Shown one piece after another: positions 52,322 to 60,837 of a DNA stretch of 64,000 nt; position 1 is the stretch's first letter, and each line of letters starts with the position of its first letter. Source of the DNA: Streptomyces cathayae (GTDB taxonomy: Bacteria; Actinomycetota; Actinomycetes; Streptomycetales; Streptomycetaceae); NCBI RefSeq assembly GCF_029760955.1, contig NZ_CP121682.1, forward strand, positions 6,262,001 through 6,326,000, written 5' to 3'. A program made the translations under genes and the position numbers. The notes under the pieces were generated by a model that was not told where the DNA came from, ran no database searches, and saw only the letters and a program-made list of their open reading frames with translations.

Positions 52322-54001
52322 TCAGGGGGCGGCCACCGAACCGGAACGAGAGGGGGAGGCCCCGCCCGACGGGGTCTCCCCCTCGCACGTCACCGAGAAC
52401 GGCACCGAGTCGGACCTCGTGCGCACCGGCTCCCGCACCTCCACCCCGATCCAGTTCTCGAACATCCCGGTCGTCGAATACGTCGTCACGGTCACCGTGT
52501 CCCGCCGGGTGTGCCCGCCGTCCCGCGGGAACGACAGCGTCCGCCACCCCCGGTCGGCCACCGAACCGTCCTCGGACACCCAGCGGTAGGACACCTCCGC
52601 GGGCAGCCGGCCCACCGTGAACGTCGCCGTGAACGCCGGCGCCCGCTCCCTCGGCGGCGGACAGACCCCGGAGTACTCCGTGTGCGCGCCCTCCACCGTC
52701 ACCCGCACCGACTGCGGCGGCGGGGTGGTCTCCTCACCGTCGTCGTAGCCGTCGTCGCCGCTCGCGGAGACGGTCGGGGCCGGCCCGTCGGTCCGCCCGG
52801 CCGTCTCCCCGCCGCCCTCGTCCCGGTTCTCGCCACCGGTCCGCGTGGACGAACTCGCGCCGCCTCCCCGGGGGTCGGTGCCGGAAGCGTCCCCGCCGTC
52901 CCCGCCGTCCCCGCGGTTCAGCAGCGCGTACGTCAGCCCGGCCAGCGCCAGGACCAGTACGGCCACGCCCGCGACCAGGGCGGCGGCGGTACGGCGGCCG
53001 CGCCCGGGGCGGGCGGTTTCGGCGATCCCGGCTGCCGGAGCCGGAGCTGGAGCCGGAACCGGGGGCAGGGGAGCGGCGGTGGCCCCGTGCGGGTGGGGGC
53101 GCGTGGCGACGGTGGGGGTGTACGGCGCCGCCCCCGCCGTGCCGGCGCGGGGCGTGCCTTCCGGGGAAGGGGTGCCCCCGGCGGCGACGAGCCGCAGGTC
53201 CTGCTGCGCCCGCTCCGCCGGCAGCCGCTCGGCCGGGTCCTTGCGCAACAGCCCCTCGACGACCGGGGCCAGCGGCCCGGCCCGGCGCGGCGGCGGCAGT
53301 TCCTCGTCGACGATCGCACGCAGGGTGCTCAGCGGGGTGTCCTGACGGAACGGCGAGCAGCCCTCCACCGACGCGTACAGCAGCACACCGAGCGACCACA
53401 GGTCCGACTCGGGGCCGGGGGTACGGCCCAGCGCCCGCTCCGGGGCGAGGAACTCGGGCGATCCGACGACCTCCCCGGTCATGGTCAGCGCGGAGCTGCC
53501 CTCGACCACGGCGATCCCGAAGTCGGTGAGCACGATCCGCCCGTCGTTCGCGATCAGCACGTTGGCGGGCTTCACGTCCCGGTGCAGCACCCCGGCACCG
53601 TGCGCGGCGCGCAGCGCGGCGAGCACCTCCGCGCCGACGTGCGCGGCGCGCCGCGGATCCAGTGGGCCCTCGGCCTCCAGGACATCGGCCAGGGACAGGC
53701 CGCGGACCAGTTCCATGACGATCCACGGACGTCCGTCCTCGGTCGCCACGTCGTACACCGTCACCACATTGCGGTCGGTGATCCGGGCGGCCGCCCACGC
53801 CTCCCGTTCGAGCCGGGTGTACATCCGCTCCACGTCGGCCGCCGAAAGCCCCGCCGGAGCACGTACCTCCTTGACGGCCACCTCACGGTGCAGCACCTCG
53901 TCGCGGGCCCGCCACACGGTTCCCATACCGCCCTCACCCAGCGGCGACAGCAACCGGTACCGGCCCGCGATCACCCGCTCACTGCCCGGTTCCTCGGACA
54001 T
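52322..54001 (-). CDS. Receptor-type Ser/Thr protein kinase (PknB-like)
   Basis: A 559-residue membrane kinase. The cytoplasmic kinase domain (about residues 10-270) has the P-loop 'LGEGGMGTVW', 'EVAVKEV' (Lys), 'HRDVKPANVLIA', DFG in 'LTDFGIAVVEGS', and 'GSPEFLAPERAL'. A Pro-rich juxtamembrane linker is followed by a transmembrane helix (ALVAGVAVLVLALAGLTYAL), a Gly/Asp/Thr-rich linker, and an extracellular beta-sandwich-like domain ('HTEYSGVCPPPRERAPAFTA', 'AEVSYRWVSEDGSVADRGWR'). No PASTA repeats are seen. The start (54001, after GGGGGG) could also be ATG 54013. It is codirectional with and 51 bp after the NicO gene. Confidence 0.93.
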   Translation of the reverse strand: MSEEPGSERVIAGRYRLLSPLGEGGMGTVWRARDEVLHREVAVKEVRAPAGLSAADVERMYTRLEREAWAAARITDRNVVTVYDVATEDGRPWIVMELVRGLSLADVLEAEGPLDPRRAAHVGAEVLAALRAAHGAGVLHRDVKPANVLIANDGRIVLTDFGIAVVEGSSALTMTGEVVGSPEFLAPERALGRTPGPESDLWSLGVLLYASVEGCSPFRQDTPLSTLRAIVDEELPPPRRAGPLAPVVEGLLRKDPAERLPAERAQQDLRLVAAGGTPSPEGTPRAGTAGAAPYTPTVATRPHPHGATAAPLPPVPAPAPAPAAGIAETARPGRGRRTAAALVAGVAVLVLALAGLTYALLNRGDGGDGGDASGTDPRGGGASSSTRTGGENRDEGGGETAGRTDGPAPTVSASGDDGYDDGEETTPPPQSVRVTVEGAHTEYSGVCPPPRERAPAFTATFTVGRLPAEVSYRWVSEDGSVADRGWRTLSFPRDGGHTRRDTVTVTTYSTTGMFENWIGVEVREPVRTRSDSVPFSVTCEGETPSGGASPSRSGSVAAP

Positions 54002-54052
54002 GGCGCCCCCCATCGCATCCGGGCGAATTATTCGTTTCCTCATGAAAATAGC

Positions 54053-55570
54053 TCAGCCGAGTGCGGATGCCGCCCCTCTGAACACCAATCCGGCGCCCAG
54101 GACCACGACGGCGAACGCCGATCCCAGGGGGGCGCTCCGGCGCACGAGCGCAACCGCCGGGCGCGTGGTCCAGCGCGGGCGCCGGGCAAGGAGCCGGGTC
54201 ACTCCGCTGCCCGCCTTGACGACGGCGTACCCGGCGGCGGTGAGGGTGAGGGCCAGCCCGATGCCGTACGCGACGACGAGCAGCAGCCCGAACCAGGCCT
54301 GACCGAGGGCCGCGGCGCCCACCAGCACCACGACGGCGGACGGACTGGGCACCAGCCCGCCGGCGAAGCCGAGCAGGATCGTGCCGCGGAGGGTGGGGGC
54401 GACGGGGTGGGTGTGGGTGCGACCGCCGTGGGTGTGCTGGACGGCATGGGGGTGCGGGTGACCGGGACGGTCGTGCGGGCCGTGAACGTGATCATGGCTG
54501 CCGTCGCCGTCGCCGTGGTCGTGGTGATGCGTGTGGTTCCGGTTGCGCAGTGCGCGGCGGAGGAGGTTCGCGCCCGCCAGGGTGACGAGTGCCCCGCTCG
54601 CGATGCCGAGCCAGGCGACCACCGAGGGCGCGGCGGCCGAACCGGCCGTGACCAACAGGCCGAGGGCGACCACACCGAGGGTGTGGGTGACCGTCACCGA
54701 GGCGGCCAGCGGGAGAACGTCCCGCATTCGGGCCCTGCCGCCCCGGGCTGCCGCCGTCGCGGCCATGAGCGTCTTGCCGTGACCCGGCGCGAGCGCGTGC
54801 GCCGCGCCGAGGACGAGCGCGATCAGCAGCGCGAGCGCCGCGAAGCCCGCCGTGAGGTCGTGCCGCGCGATGAGATTGTCCAGGGCGCGGGTCCACCGGT
54901 CGGCGGCGCGGGGCAGCACGGAGGCGGTCGGCGCGTCGGGCTCCGTCCCCGCCAGCGCGGGACCGCCCGCACGCACCCGCAGGGCCGCGGTCGTGGTGTC
55001 GGCCGGTGAGGACAGCAACTCTTCGGGGTAACGGGTCAGTTCGCGTGACTGCGAGGTCCTCGGTACGTCCGACGCTGCCAGCGTCATCCGGTCACCGCGC
55101 GCGGTGACCTCCCGCCAGCCGGGACCCGAGGACGCCCCGGCCCCGCGGAAGTCGACGTCCACCGGATCGACCTCGGGCAGCGGGGCCGTCAGCCGGCACT
55201 CCACACGCAGCGTGTCGAGCCCTGCCTGACCGGGGTAAACGCGCGCGTGGCTGCTTCTCGCGGTGACGGGGACCTTCCGTCCCCCGACGCGGACCTTGCT
55301 GTCGCGGGCGGCGGTGGCGCAGCGCCGCCGGGCCCACTCGTCCATGCCCAGCGCCTCGACGTCCGGCTGCACCTGGGTGGCCGGGATCTCGGCGAGGTCC
55401 TCGACATGATGGACGCGGAGCTCGCCGGGCGCGGCGACCAGACCGTCGTAACGGTTGACGGTGAAGTTGCCGAGCGGGTGCGCGCTCGCCGTCGCCATCG
55501 GCACCAGGGCGAACGCGCAGGCGGCGGTGAGGACGGTGATGCCGACGGCCGGCGTACGACGGAGGTTCAC
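54053..55570 (-). CDS. NicO-type transporter with extracellular domain and His-rich loop
   Basis: A 505-residue membrane protein. A signal peptide or first helix (ITVLTAACAFALVPMATASA) leads to an N-terminal extracellular domain (HPLGNFTVNRYDGLVAAPGE...) and then a NicO/RcnA-type transporter core: 'LVLGAAHALAPGHGKTLMAA' with the conserved HX4D-like His, 'LAASVTVTHTLGVVALGLLV', and, between helices, a histidine-rich loop (HTHHHDHGDGDGSHDHVHGP then HDRPGHPHPHAVQHTHGG). Such loops gather Ni, Co or other metals. GTG 55570 follows GGAGG; it overlaps the TPR gene by 4 bp. Metal and direction of transport are inferred. Confidence 0.85.
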   Translation of the reverse strand: MNLRRTPAVGITVLTAACAFALVPMATASAHPLGNFTVNRYDGLVAAPGELRVHHVEDLAEIPATQVQPDVEALGMDEWARRRCATAARDSKVRVGGRKVPVTARSSHARVYPGQAGLDTLRVECRLTAPLPEVDPVDVDFRGAGASSGPGWREVTARGDRMTLAASDVPRTSQSRELTRYPEELLSSPADTTTAALRVRAGGPALAGTEPDAPTASVLPRAADRWTRALDNLIARHDLTAGFAALALLIALVLGAAHALAPGHGKTLMAATAAARGGRARMRDVLPLAASVTVTHTLGVVALGLLVTAGSAAAPSVVAWLGIASGALVTLAGANLLRRALRNRNHTHHHDHGDGDGSHDHVHGPHDRPGHPHPHAVQHTHGGRTHTHPVAPTLRGTILLGFAGGLVPSPSAVVVLVGAAALGQAWFGLLLVVAYGIGLALTLTAAGYAVVKAGSGVTRLLARRPRWTTRPAVALVRRSAPLGSAFAVVVLGAGLVFRGAASALG

Positions 55571-57066
55571 CGCGTCGCCTCCAGGTCCCCCAGGGCGGCA
55601 CGGGCCGCGCGGGCACCGAGAGGGGAGAAACCGGGGTTCAGCTCCAGCGCCGCCGTGAGGGACCGGCGGGCGTCGCCCTTGTGGCCGGTGGCGTGTTCGA
55701 TCATGCCGCGGTGGTAGAGGAAGGCGGCGTTGCGGTAGCCCGTGGCCGTGGCCCGGCGGGCGTAGGGGAGTGCCTCCTCGGAGCGTCCGTTCCGGTGCAG
55801 GGCCCAGGCGAGGGCGTCCGCGGTGTGGACGCTGTGCCGCCGGTCCCATTCGGTGCGGGCCGCGCGCAGGGCGGTTCGGGTGTCGCCGTGGTCGGCGGCG
55901 GCGAGCGCCGTGTCGAGGTCGGCGTTGACCCCGCCGGCGCGGGCGAGGGCGGTCTGCGCGTCGACGAGGACGTACTGGTCCTGGGCCTTCGCGCGGTCGC
56001 CTTCGGCGCCCCGGGTCTCGTACAGCTCGCCGAGGGCGACCAGCGGGCCGGGCAGCGGGGAGCGGGCGACGACCTGCTCCAGGGTCTCGATCCCGCCCGC
56101 GCGGTCACCGCTCGCGGCCTGGGCGCGGGCCCGGCCCTCCAGGGCGGGGAGGTACTCCTCGTCGGCGCCGAGCGCCCGTGCGTAGTGACGCAGGGCGACT
56201 TCGTGGTCCCCCTGGTTCCAGGCCAGTTGACCGAGCGCGGTCGCCACGTACGCCACGTCCGGGGCCGCGGACGCGCTGTCCAGGGCCCGTTCCAGTACCT
56301 TGCGGGCGGTCCTCACGTCGCCGCGCAGTTCCCGGACGTACGCGTACCGCGTGAAGACGGGCACCCCCGGGCGCCTGCTGTCCGCCGTGTCGGCGGCCTC
56401 GGCGGCCTCGTCGTACCGGCCGAGCTCGACCAGGGCGTCGATCCGGGAGGACAGAGCGCGCTCGCTGTAGGGGTTCTGCCGCAGGGCCCGGTCGGCGTAC
56501 TTCAGGGCGCCGGAGAAGTCGTGCCGGGCCGCGGCGAGGGCGGCACGGCCGGCCAGGGCCTGCTCATTGCCGGGCTCGAGCGCGAGAGAGCGGACGAACG
56601 CCCGCTCCGCCTGCGGGTAGCGCGAGGGGTCACCCTTGGTCCGCGCCTGCTCGACGTAGGCGAGCCCCAGGACGGCCCACCCGCCGAAGTTCCTCGGCTG
56701 GAGACGGAGATGGGCCTGCAGGGAGCGGATCCCGGCGTCGAGGTCGCCCCGGGCGAGCACACCGGCCGCGAGCGTCCCGGTCGCGGGAGCGGCCTCGGCC
56801 GGCGTCCTGCCCCGGGCGCCCCCGGCGGCGACCGTCCCGGCGGTCGCCGCGACGGCCAGCAGTGCGGCGCACACCGTGAGACGCAGCCCGCGCGAGCGTC
56901 GCGCGGCGCCGGAGAACCGGCGCAGGGCGGCCGTCCGGGCGCCGGAGGAGAAGGTGCCGGGGCCGGCACCCGGCTGCGCGCGTGTCGTCCTCGGCGGTGC
57001 GGTGGGCTCGGCGGGCCCGGTGCCCCGGCCGCCCTCCGGGGCGTGGTCGTTCGTACGCGGAGGCAT
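55567..57066 (-). CDS. Membrane-associated TPR protein
   Basis: A 499-residue protein: 60 disordered basic residues, one transmembrane helix ('LTVCAALLAVAATAGTVAAG'), and then tetratricopeptide repeats over most of the length ('LQPRNFGGWAVLGLAYVEQA', 'HEVALRHYARALGADEEYLP', 'YRNAAFLYHRGMIEHATGHK'). TPRs bind protein partners; with the helix at the N-terminus they face the outside. ATG 57066 has GAGGAGAGG just ahead. It lies between the DUF4331 and NicO genes, probably an assembly or docking factor for them (inference). Confidence 0.88.
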   Translation of the reverse strand: MPPRTNDHAPEGGRGTGPAEPTAPPRTTRAQPGAGPGTFSSGARTAALRRFSGAARRSRGLRLTVCAALLAVAATAGTVAAGGARGRTPAEAAPATGTLAAGVLARGDLDAGIRSLQAHLRLQPRNFGGWAVLGLAYVEQARTKGDPSRYPQAERAFVRSLALEPGNEQALAGRAALAAARHDFSGALKYADRALRQNPYSERALSSRIDALVELGRYDEAAEAADTADSRRPGVPVFTRYAYVRELRGDVRTARKVLERALDSASAAPDVAYVATALGQLAWNQGDHEVALRHYARALGADEEYLPALEGRARAQAASGDRAGGIETLEQVVARSPLPGPLVALGELYETRGAEGDRAKAQDQYVLVDAQTALARAGGVNADLDTALAAADHGDTRTALRAARTEWDRRHSVHTADALAWALHRNGRSEEALPYARRATATGYRNAAFLYHRGMIEHATGHKGDARRSLTAALELNPGFSPLGARAARAALGDLEATR

Positions 57067-57121
57067 GCCTCTCCTCGGTCTGCGGGTGGTTGTCCTCGGT
57101 TGTCCGCGGTCGCGGAGCCGG

Positions 57122-58654
57122 TCAGTACGCCCGGCCGCGCATCCTGCGCCACCACAGCAGGCTCCCGCCGATCAGCAGGATCCCGCCGGCTCCCGCACCG
57201 GCGGACGCGGCGATCAGGGTGGTGTCGTCGAAGCCCTCGGCGCCGGCCGGCCGCAGCGCGTCACCGAGCTGGTTGCGTACGTCGTTGCCGCTGTCCACGC
57301 CCTCGGCGAGCGGACCGCGCGACCCCTCCGTCGGGTCGGCCAGATACGGGAACGAGGCGCCGAACTCCTTGTCGTTGGCGTCGACCGCGTCGCCCAGGTC
57401 GTTCTCCGCGCCGACCAGCTCGCCCTCGACCACCTGGAGCGCCGCGTCGATCACGTCGTCGGTCAGCCGCCGCCCGTTGGGGAAGCCCGCGTTGTCCCCG
57501 TCCAGCACACCGAGCCGCTTCGGTTCGGCCGTCGGCTCGATCGACGTGTTGAGACGTAGCATCTCCGACGGCGTCACGTGCGGCGGCTGGTTGAGTCCCT
57601 CGACGCCCTTGAGGAAGACGTCGACGAGGTCGTTGCGCGGCTCGGCGGGCGCCTCGATCTTGTAGATCGCCTCGATGAGCTTCGGCAGTTCCGGGTGTGT
57701 GACGTTTTTCAGGAACCGGGCGTCGTCCCACGGCGCGGACGCGTTGAAGGTGTCCTTGTCCTTCAGGGGGTTGACGACCTCGTTCACCAGCGGGTTCCCC
57801 AGCCGTGACACCTGGGTGAACTTCCCCTTGGCGTTCTTGCGCTGAGTCGTGGACCAGAGGCCGACGACCGGCTGGTCCGCCGACTCGGTGATCATGTGCG
57901 TAGGCACCTGGAGGGCCAGGGAGTTGACGTTGTAGCCCTTGAGCGTGTCGTTGCCGACCTCGGAGAGGTTCCCGCCGTACAGCAGGTCGAAGACGCGCAG
58001 ATCCAGGAAGAACGGGTCGTCGGCCTGGCCGGCGAACGTCGTCGCGCCGCCCGCCAGTTCGTGCACGGCCTGCTCACGGAGCGTGCCGTAGTCCGGCATG
58101 GACGCCTTGCCGACGTTCGACGGCGCCACAGGGACGTCGTCCGCGATCTTCGTACGGGACACCAGGTGCTGGTCCTTCAGCTTCAGCAGCTCGATGTCGT
58201 AGGTCTGGGTGATGTTGAGGTCCGGGTCGTCCAGGCTGGTGACCGGGCCCGTGTTGTAGAGGAACGTCTTCTCGTTCTTCGTGTGCGTCCTGAAGGTGTA
58301 ACGGAACAGCAGTTCGCCCTGCGCGTCGCCGTTGTTGTCGATGTGGATGTCGTACTGCGCGTCCTCGGCGAACGTGAAGAAGTTCGGTCCGCCGGCCGGC
58401 TCCTCGAACGGGATCCAGTTCGCGATGATCGTCGTCGTGTCCGGTTTGTCGGGGCTGACGAACGCGTACAGATCGGTGTTGTCGTACTGCGGGGTGCCCG
58501 AGATCAGTGGGGCCTCCCGGTGGCTGGAGGCGGAGGCCGCCCCCGGTTCCAGCGCAGTCGTGCCGACGGCGGCGAGGCCGCCGGCGGCCAGCGCGCCGCA
58601 GATCAGTGTTGCGAGGCTCCTGCGTCCCGCGCCGGTCCTGGAGTTAGGTGTCAT
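57122..58654 (-). CDS. DUF4331 secreted membrane-anchored protein
   Basis: A 510-residue DUF4331 protein. A signal peptide ('LATLICGALAAGGLAAVG', cleaved near ASASSHREAP) precedes the family's hallmark start SSHREAPLISGTPQYDNTDL-YAFVSPD. 'FTFAEDAQYDIHIDNNGDAQ' and 'VFLKGVEGLNQPPHVTPSEM' are typical blocks. At the C-terminus a transmembrane helix ('AGAGAGGILLIGGSLLWWRR') anchors it with a short cytoplasmic end. The fold is a secreted beta-rich domain of unknown function. ATG 58654 has GAGGACGGA ahead. A SigK-like promoter lies 40-67 bases upstream. First gene of DUF4331-TPR-NicO. Confidence 0.92.
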   Translation of the reverse strand: MTPNSRTGAGRRSLATLICGALAAGGLAAVGTTALEPGAASASSHREAPLISGTPQYDNTDLYAFVSPDKPDTTTIIANWIPFEEPAGGPNFFTFAEDAQYDIHIDNNGDAQGELLFRYTFRTHTKNEKTFLYNTGPVTSLDDPDLNITQTYDIELLKLKDQHLVSRTKIADDVPVAPSNVGKASMPDYGTLREQAVHELAGGATTFAGQADDPFFLDLRVFDLLYGGNLSEVGNDTLKGYNVNSLALQVPTHMITESADQPVVGLWSTTQRKNAKGKFTQVSRLGNPLVNEVVNPLKDKDTFNASAPWDDARFLKNVTHPELPKLIEAIYKIEAPAEPRNDLVDVFLKGVEGLNQPPHVTPSEMLRLNTSIEPTAEPKRLGVLDGDNAGFPNGRRLTDDVIDAALQVVEGELVGAENDLGDAVDANDKEFGASFPYLADPTEGSRGPLAEGVDSGNDVRNQLGDALRPAGAEGFDDTTLIAASAGAGAGGILLIGGSLLWWRRMRGRAY

Positions 58655-58693
58655 GCCGTCCGTCCTCAGTGTCAACTTGCCTGACGCACCGGG

Positions 58694-58721
58694 ATTCGGA
58701 GCGGAGTCCCGGCCGGATTGG
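58694..58721 (-). promoter_or_regulatory. SigK-like promoter for the DUF4331 operon
   Basis: On the minus strand CCAATCC (58715-58721) and CCGAAT (58694-58699) are 15 nt apart, close to the CCATCC / CCGAAT pair I recall for mycobacterial SigK promoters. The predicted start site is about 33 bases before the DUF4331 ATG. The divergent sigK gene begins 98 bases on the other side. Confidence 0.5.
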
Positions 58722-58818
58722 TCGAAACTCGGGACGGGGTGGAACGTCCGTATTATTTTCCGCTGTTCGACCCGCGTTTTCGGGCCGCTGATCCGTAATC
58801 CCATCCGGAGGCATGATC

Positions 58819-59421
58819 ATGGTGAACGCCTCGGTGACCAGGTGGCCCCCGCGGGGCTGGGAGAGGGGGTGCGCGTTGGAGGCGGACGAGCTTCTGGTGC
58901 GGGTGGCGGGCGGCGACCAGAAGGCATTCGAGACGCTGTACGGGCTGGTGTCCGGACCGGTGTACGGGCTCGTGCACCGGGTGGTGCGTGATCCCGCCCA
59001 GTCGGAGGAGGTCGCGCAGGAGGTGCTGCTCGAACTCTGGCGCTCCGCCGCCCGGTTCGACCCCGGGCGGGGCAGCGCACTGTCCTGGGTCCTCACGCTC
59101 GCCCACCGCCGGGCCGTCGACCGGGTGCGCAGCGCCCGCGCGGCCGGTGAGCGCGAACGTCGTGAAGCCGCCCGGCACGGCAGCGGGCCCGCTTTCGACC
59201 AGGTCGCCGAGGAGGTCGAGGCCGGTCTGGAACGCGAGTGGGTGCGCCGCTGCCTGGACCGCCTCACCGCCCTGCAACGACAGTCGGTCACCCTCGCCTA
59301 CTACGACGGCTACACCTACCGTGAGGTGGCCGAACGGCTCTCCCTGCCGCTGGGCACGGTCAAGACACGGATGCGCGACGGCCTCACCCGACTGCGCGAC
59401 TGCCTGGGAAGTGCCGCATGA
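58819..59421 (+). CDS. sigK: ECF sigma factor, SigK type
   Basis: A 200-residue extracytoplasmic-function sigma factor. Region 2 is 'QKAFETLYGLVSGPVYGLVH' to 'VAQEVLLELWRSAARFDPGR' and 'SALSWVLTLAHRRAVDRVRS'; region 4 is 'LTALQRQSVTLAYYDGYTYR' to 'EVAERLSLPLGTVKTRMRDG'. These resemble the SigK/ECF19 group, controlled by RskA-type anti-sigma factors. ATG 58819 is 8 bases after GGAGG; ATG 58813 is too close, and a TTG at 58875 with a long G-rich site is another alternative. It overlaps rskA by 4 bp. Confidence 0.9.
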   Translation: MVNASVTRWPPRGWERGCALEADELLVRVAGGDQKAFETLYGLVSGPVYGLVHRVVRDPAQSEEVAQEVLLELWRSAARFDPGRGSALSWVLTLAHRRAVDRVRSARAAGERERREAARHGSGPAFDQVAEEVEAGLEREWVRRCLDRLTALQRQSVTLAYYDGYTYREVAERLSLPLGTVKTRMRDGLTRLRDCLGSAA

Positions 59422-60254
59422 GCCTCCTGGACCGGTTGTTGCGCCGAGAAGACCTCCACTCCCTGGCCGCCCCCTACGCGCTCGACGCGCTGGAACCCAC
59501 CGAGCGCGTCCGCTTCGAGAGGCACCTGAGCACCTGCCGCCGCTGCGCCGCCGAGGTGCGCGTCCTGGCCGAGGACGCCGTCCGCCTGGCCTGGTCCACC
59601 GCCGCCCCGGCACCGCCCGCCCTGCGCGACCGGGTACTGGCCGCTGTACGGACCACCCCGCAGGACCCCGCACCCGAAGCCGTGCCCGGGTCCCCGGGAC
59701 GGAACGGCGTGCAGGCCCCGCAACTGCCACCCCACGTATGGGGTGCCGAGCCCGTGCCGCGGGTCCGGGAACGGCGCCGGATGCCGCTGTTCGTCCCCTT
59801 CGCGACGGTCACCGCCGCCGCGGCCCTCGTGGTCGCCTCGCTGTTCGCCGTCCAGGCGGGCCGGACCCAGGACGAACTGAACGCCGAACGGGACCGTTCA
59901 CGTGAGATCGCACACGTTCTCGCGGCCCCGGACGCCCGCGCGAGCAGCGGCCGGGGTGCGGCGGGCGGCACGATCGGAGTGATCGCTTCCGTATCGGCGG
60001 GGGGCGCGGTCGTCACCCTCGGCGGATACGGCAACCCGCCGAACGGACGTGTGCGCCAGCTGTGGCTGATGCGCCCGGGCGCCGCACCGCGCTCCCTGGG
60101 GCTCTTCGAGGCCGACACGCCCCTGGTCGCCTCCGACCTCGACAGATCCGCGACATCACTCGCCGTGACCGTCGAGCCTGACGGCGGATCACCGCAGCCC
60201 ACCACCCGGCCTGTCGTCCAACTCGCCCTGAAAGCGGTCGGATTCGGAGAGTAA
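59418..60254 (+). CDS. rskA: Anti-sigma-K factor RskA
   Basis: A 278-residue membrane anti-sigma factor. The N-terminal anti-sigma domain has 'LLDRLLRREDLHSLAAPYAL' to 'RFERHLSTCRRCAAEVRVLA', with a zinc-finger-like HxxxCxxC. One transmembrane helix (LFVPFATVTAAAALVVASLF) leads to an extracellular RskA domain ('TIGVIASVSAGGAVVTLGGY', 'NPPNGRVRQLWLMRPGAAPR'). In this group, stepwise proteolysis of the anti-sigma factor releases SigK. It is coupled to sigK (ATGA overlap); the gene order is sigK-rskA as in mycobacteria. Confidence 0.92.
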   Translation: MSLLDRLLRREDLHSLAAPYALDALEPTERVRFERHLSTCRRCAAEVRVLAEDAVRLAWSTAAPAPPALRDRVLAAVRTTPQDPAPEAVPGSPGRNGVQAPQLPPHVWGAEPVPRVRERRRMPLFVPFATVTAAAALVVASLFAVQAGRTQDELNAERDRSREIAHVLAAPDARASSGRGAAGGTIGVIASVSAGGAVVTLGGYGNPPNGRVRQLWLMRPGAAPRSLGLFEADTPLVASDLDRSATSLAVTVEPDGGSPQPTTRPVVQLALKAVGFGE

Positions 60255-60376
60255 TCGTCGAGTGTTCGTCAACCTCCTTACGGGGAAGGTGAATCCTGAG
60301 AGCGCGATACACGAGTGCCCGTACGGGGCGATAGGGTTACCCTGCCCGGGGTGGACTCGTACGGGTGGGGAGTGAC

Positions 60377-60640
60377 ATGGAACGGATAACGGTGCACAGC
60401 AGGGCCAGGGTCCCTGCGATCACCTGTGGAAGCAGCGCGACCAGTACGCGCTTGGACCGCCACCTCTCGGTGCTGGCGGGACCCGCCGTCCCGCAGCGGG
60501 AGACGGCCGAGGCGACGTCGCTGATGCGTGAGCTGACCGCACGCGACCACGGAGCCAGAGGCGCGCGGGCACGGACGAGCCGTGTCTCGCTCTTCGCCCC
60601 GCTGCGTCGGCTGCGTCGCTCCCTGTTCGGCAGCCGTTAG
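60377..60640 (+). CDS. Small basic hypothetical protein
   Basis: An 87-residue protein, no recognised domain. The beginning (MERITVHSRARVPAITCGSS) is followed by 'VPQRETAEATSLMRELTARD' and a basic end (APLRRLRRSLFGSR). It looks conserved-type with coding-like GC but no signal peptide or helix. The ATG has GGGGAG close upstream; a -10-like TAGGGT lies 38 bases upstream (60334). It is on the same strand as rskA, 122 bp after it, so it may or may not share its transcript. Confidence 0.65.
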   Translation: MERITVHSRARVPAITCGSSATSTRLDRHLSVLAGPAVPQRETAEATSLMRELTARDHGARGARARTSRVSLFAPLRRLRRSLFGSR

Positions 60641-60837
60641 ACCCGCGCCCGGACGGGCCCACCGTCCTGGCGCGGTACCACGCGCGTCCCTGTCACCCCA
60701 CGGCACGCGACGCACACCCCGACACCCGGCACGTCGCCCCCCTTCCACACACCTTCCCCGGCCCACGGTTCCGCGGTGTCGTCCCCCGGCGCATCCGTCT
60801 CGGCCGCCGTCCGGGCGGCACGCCGCCGTCCGGCGCG

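Noticed and set aside
58741..58765. GGAAC-type ECF promoter reading toward sigK
   Set aside because: The GGAAC is present, but the spacing to the next GTT is about 19 bases, longer than the usual 16-18; too weak to call.
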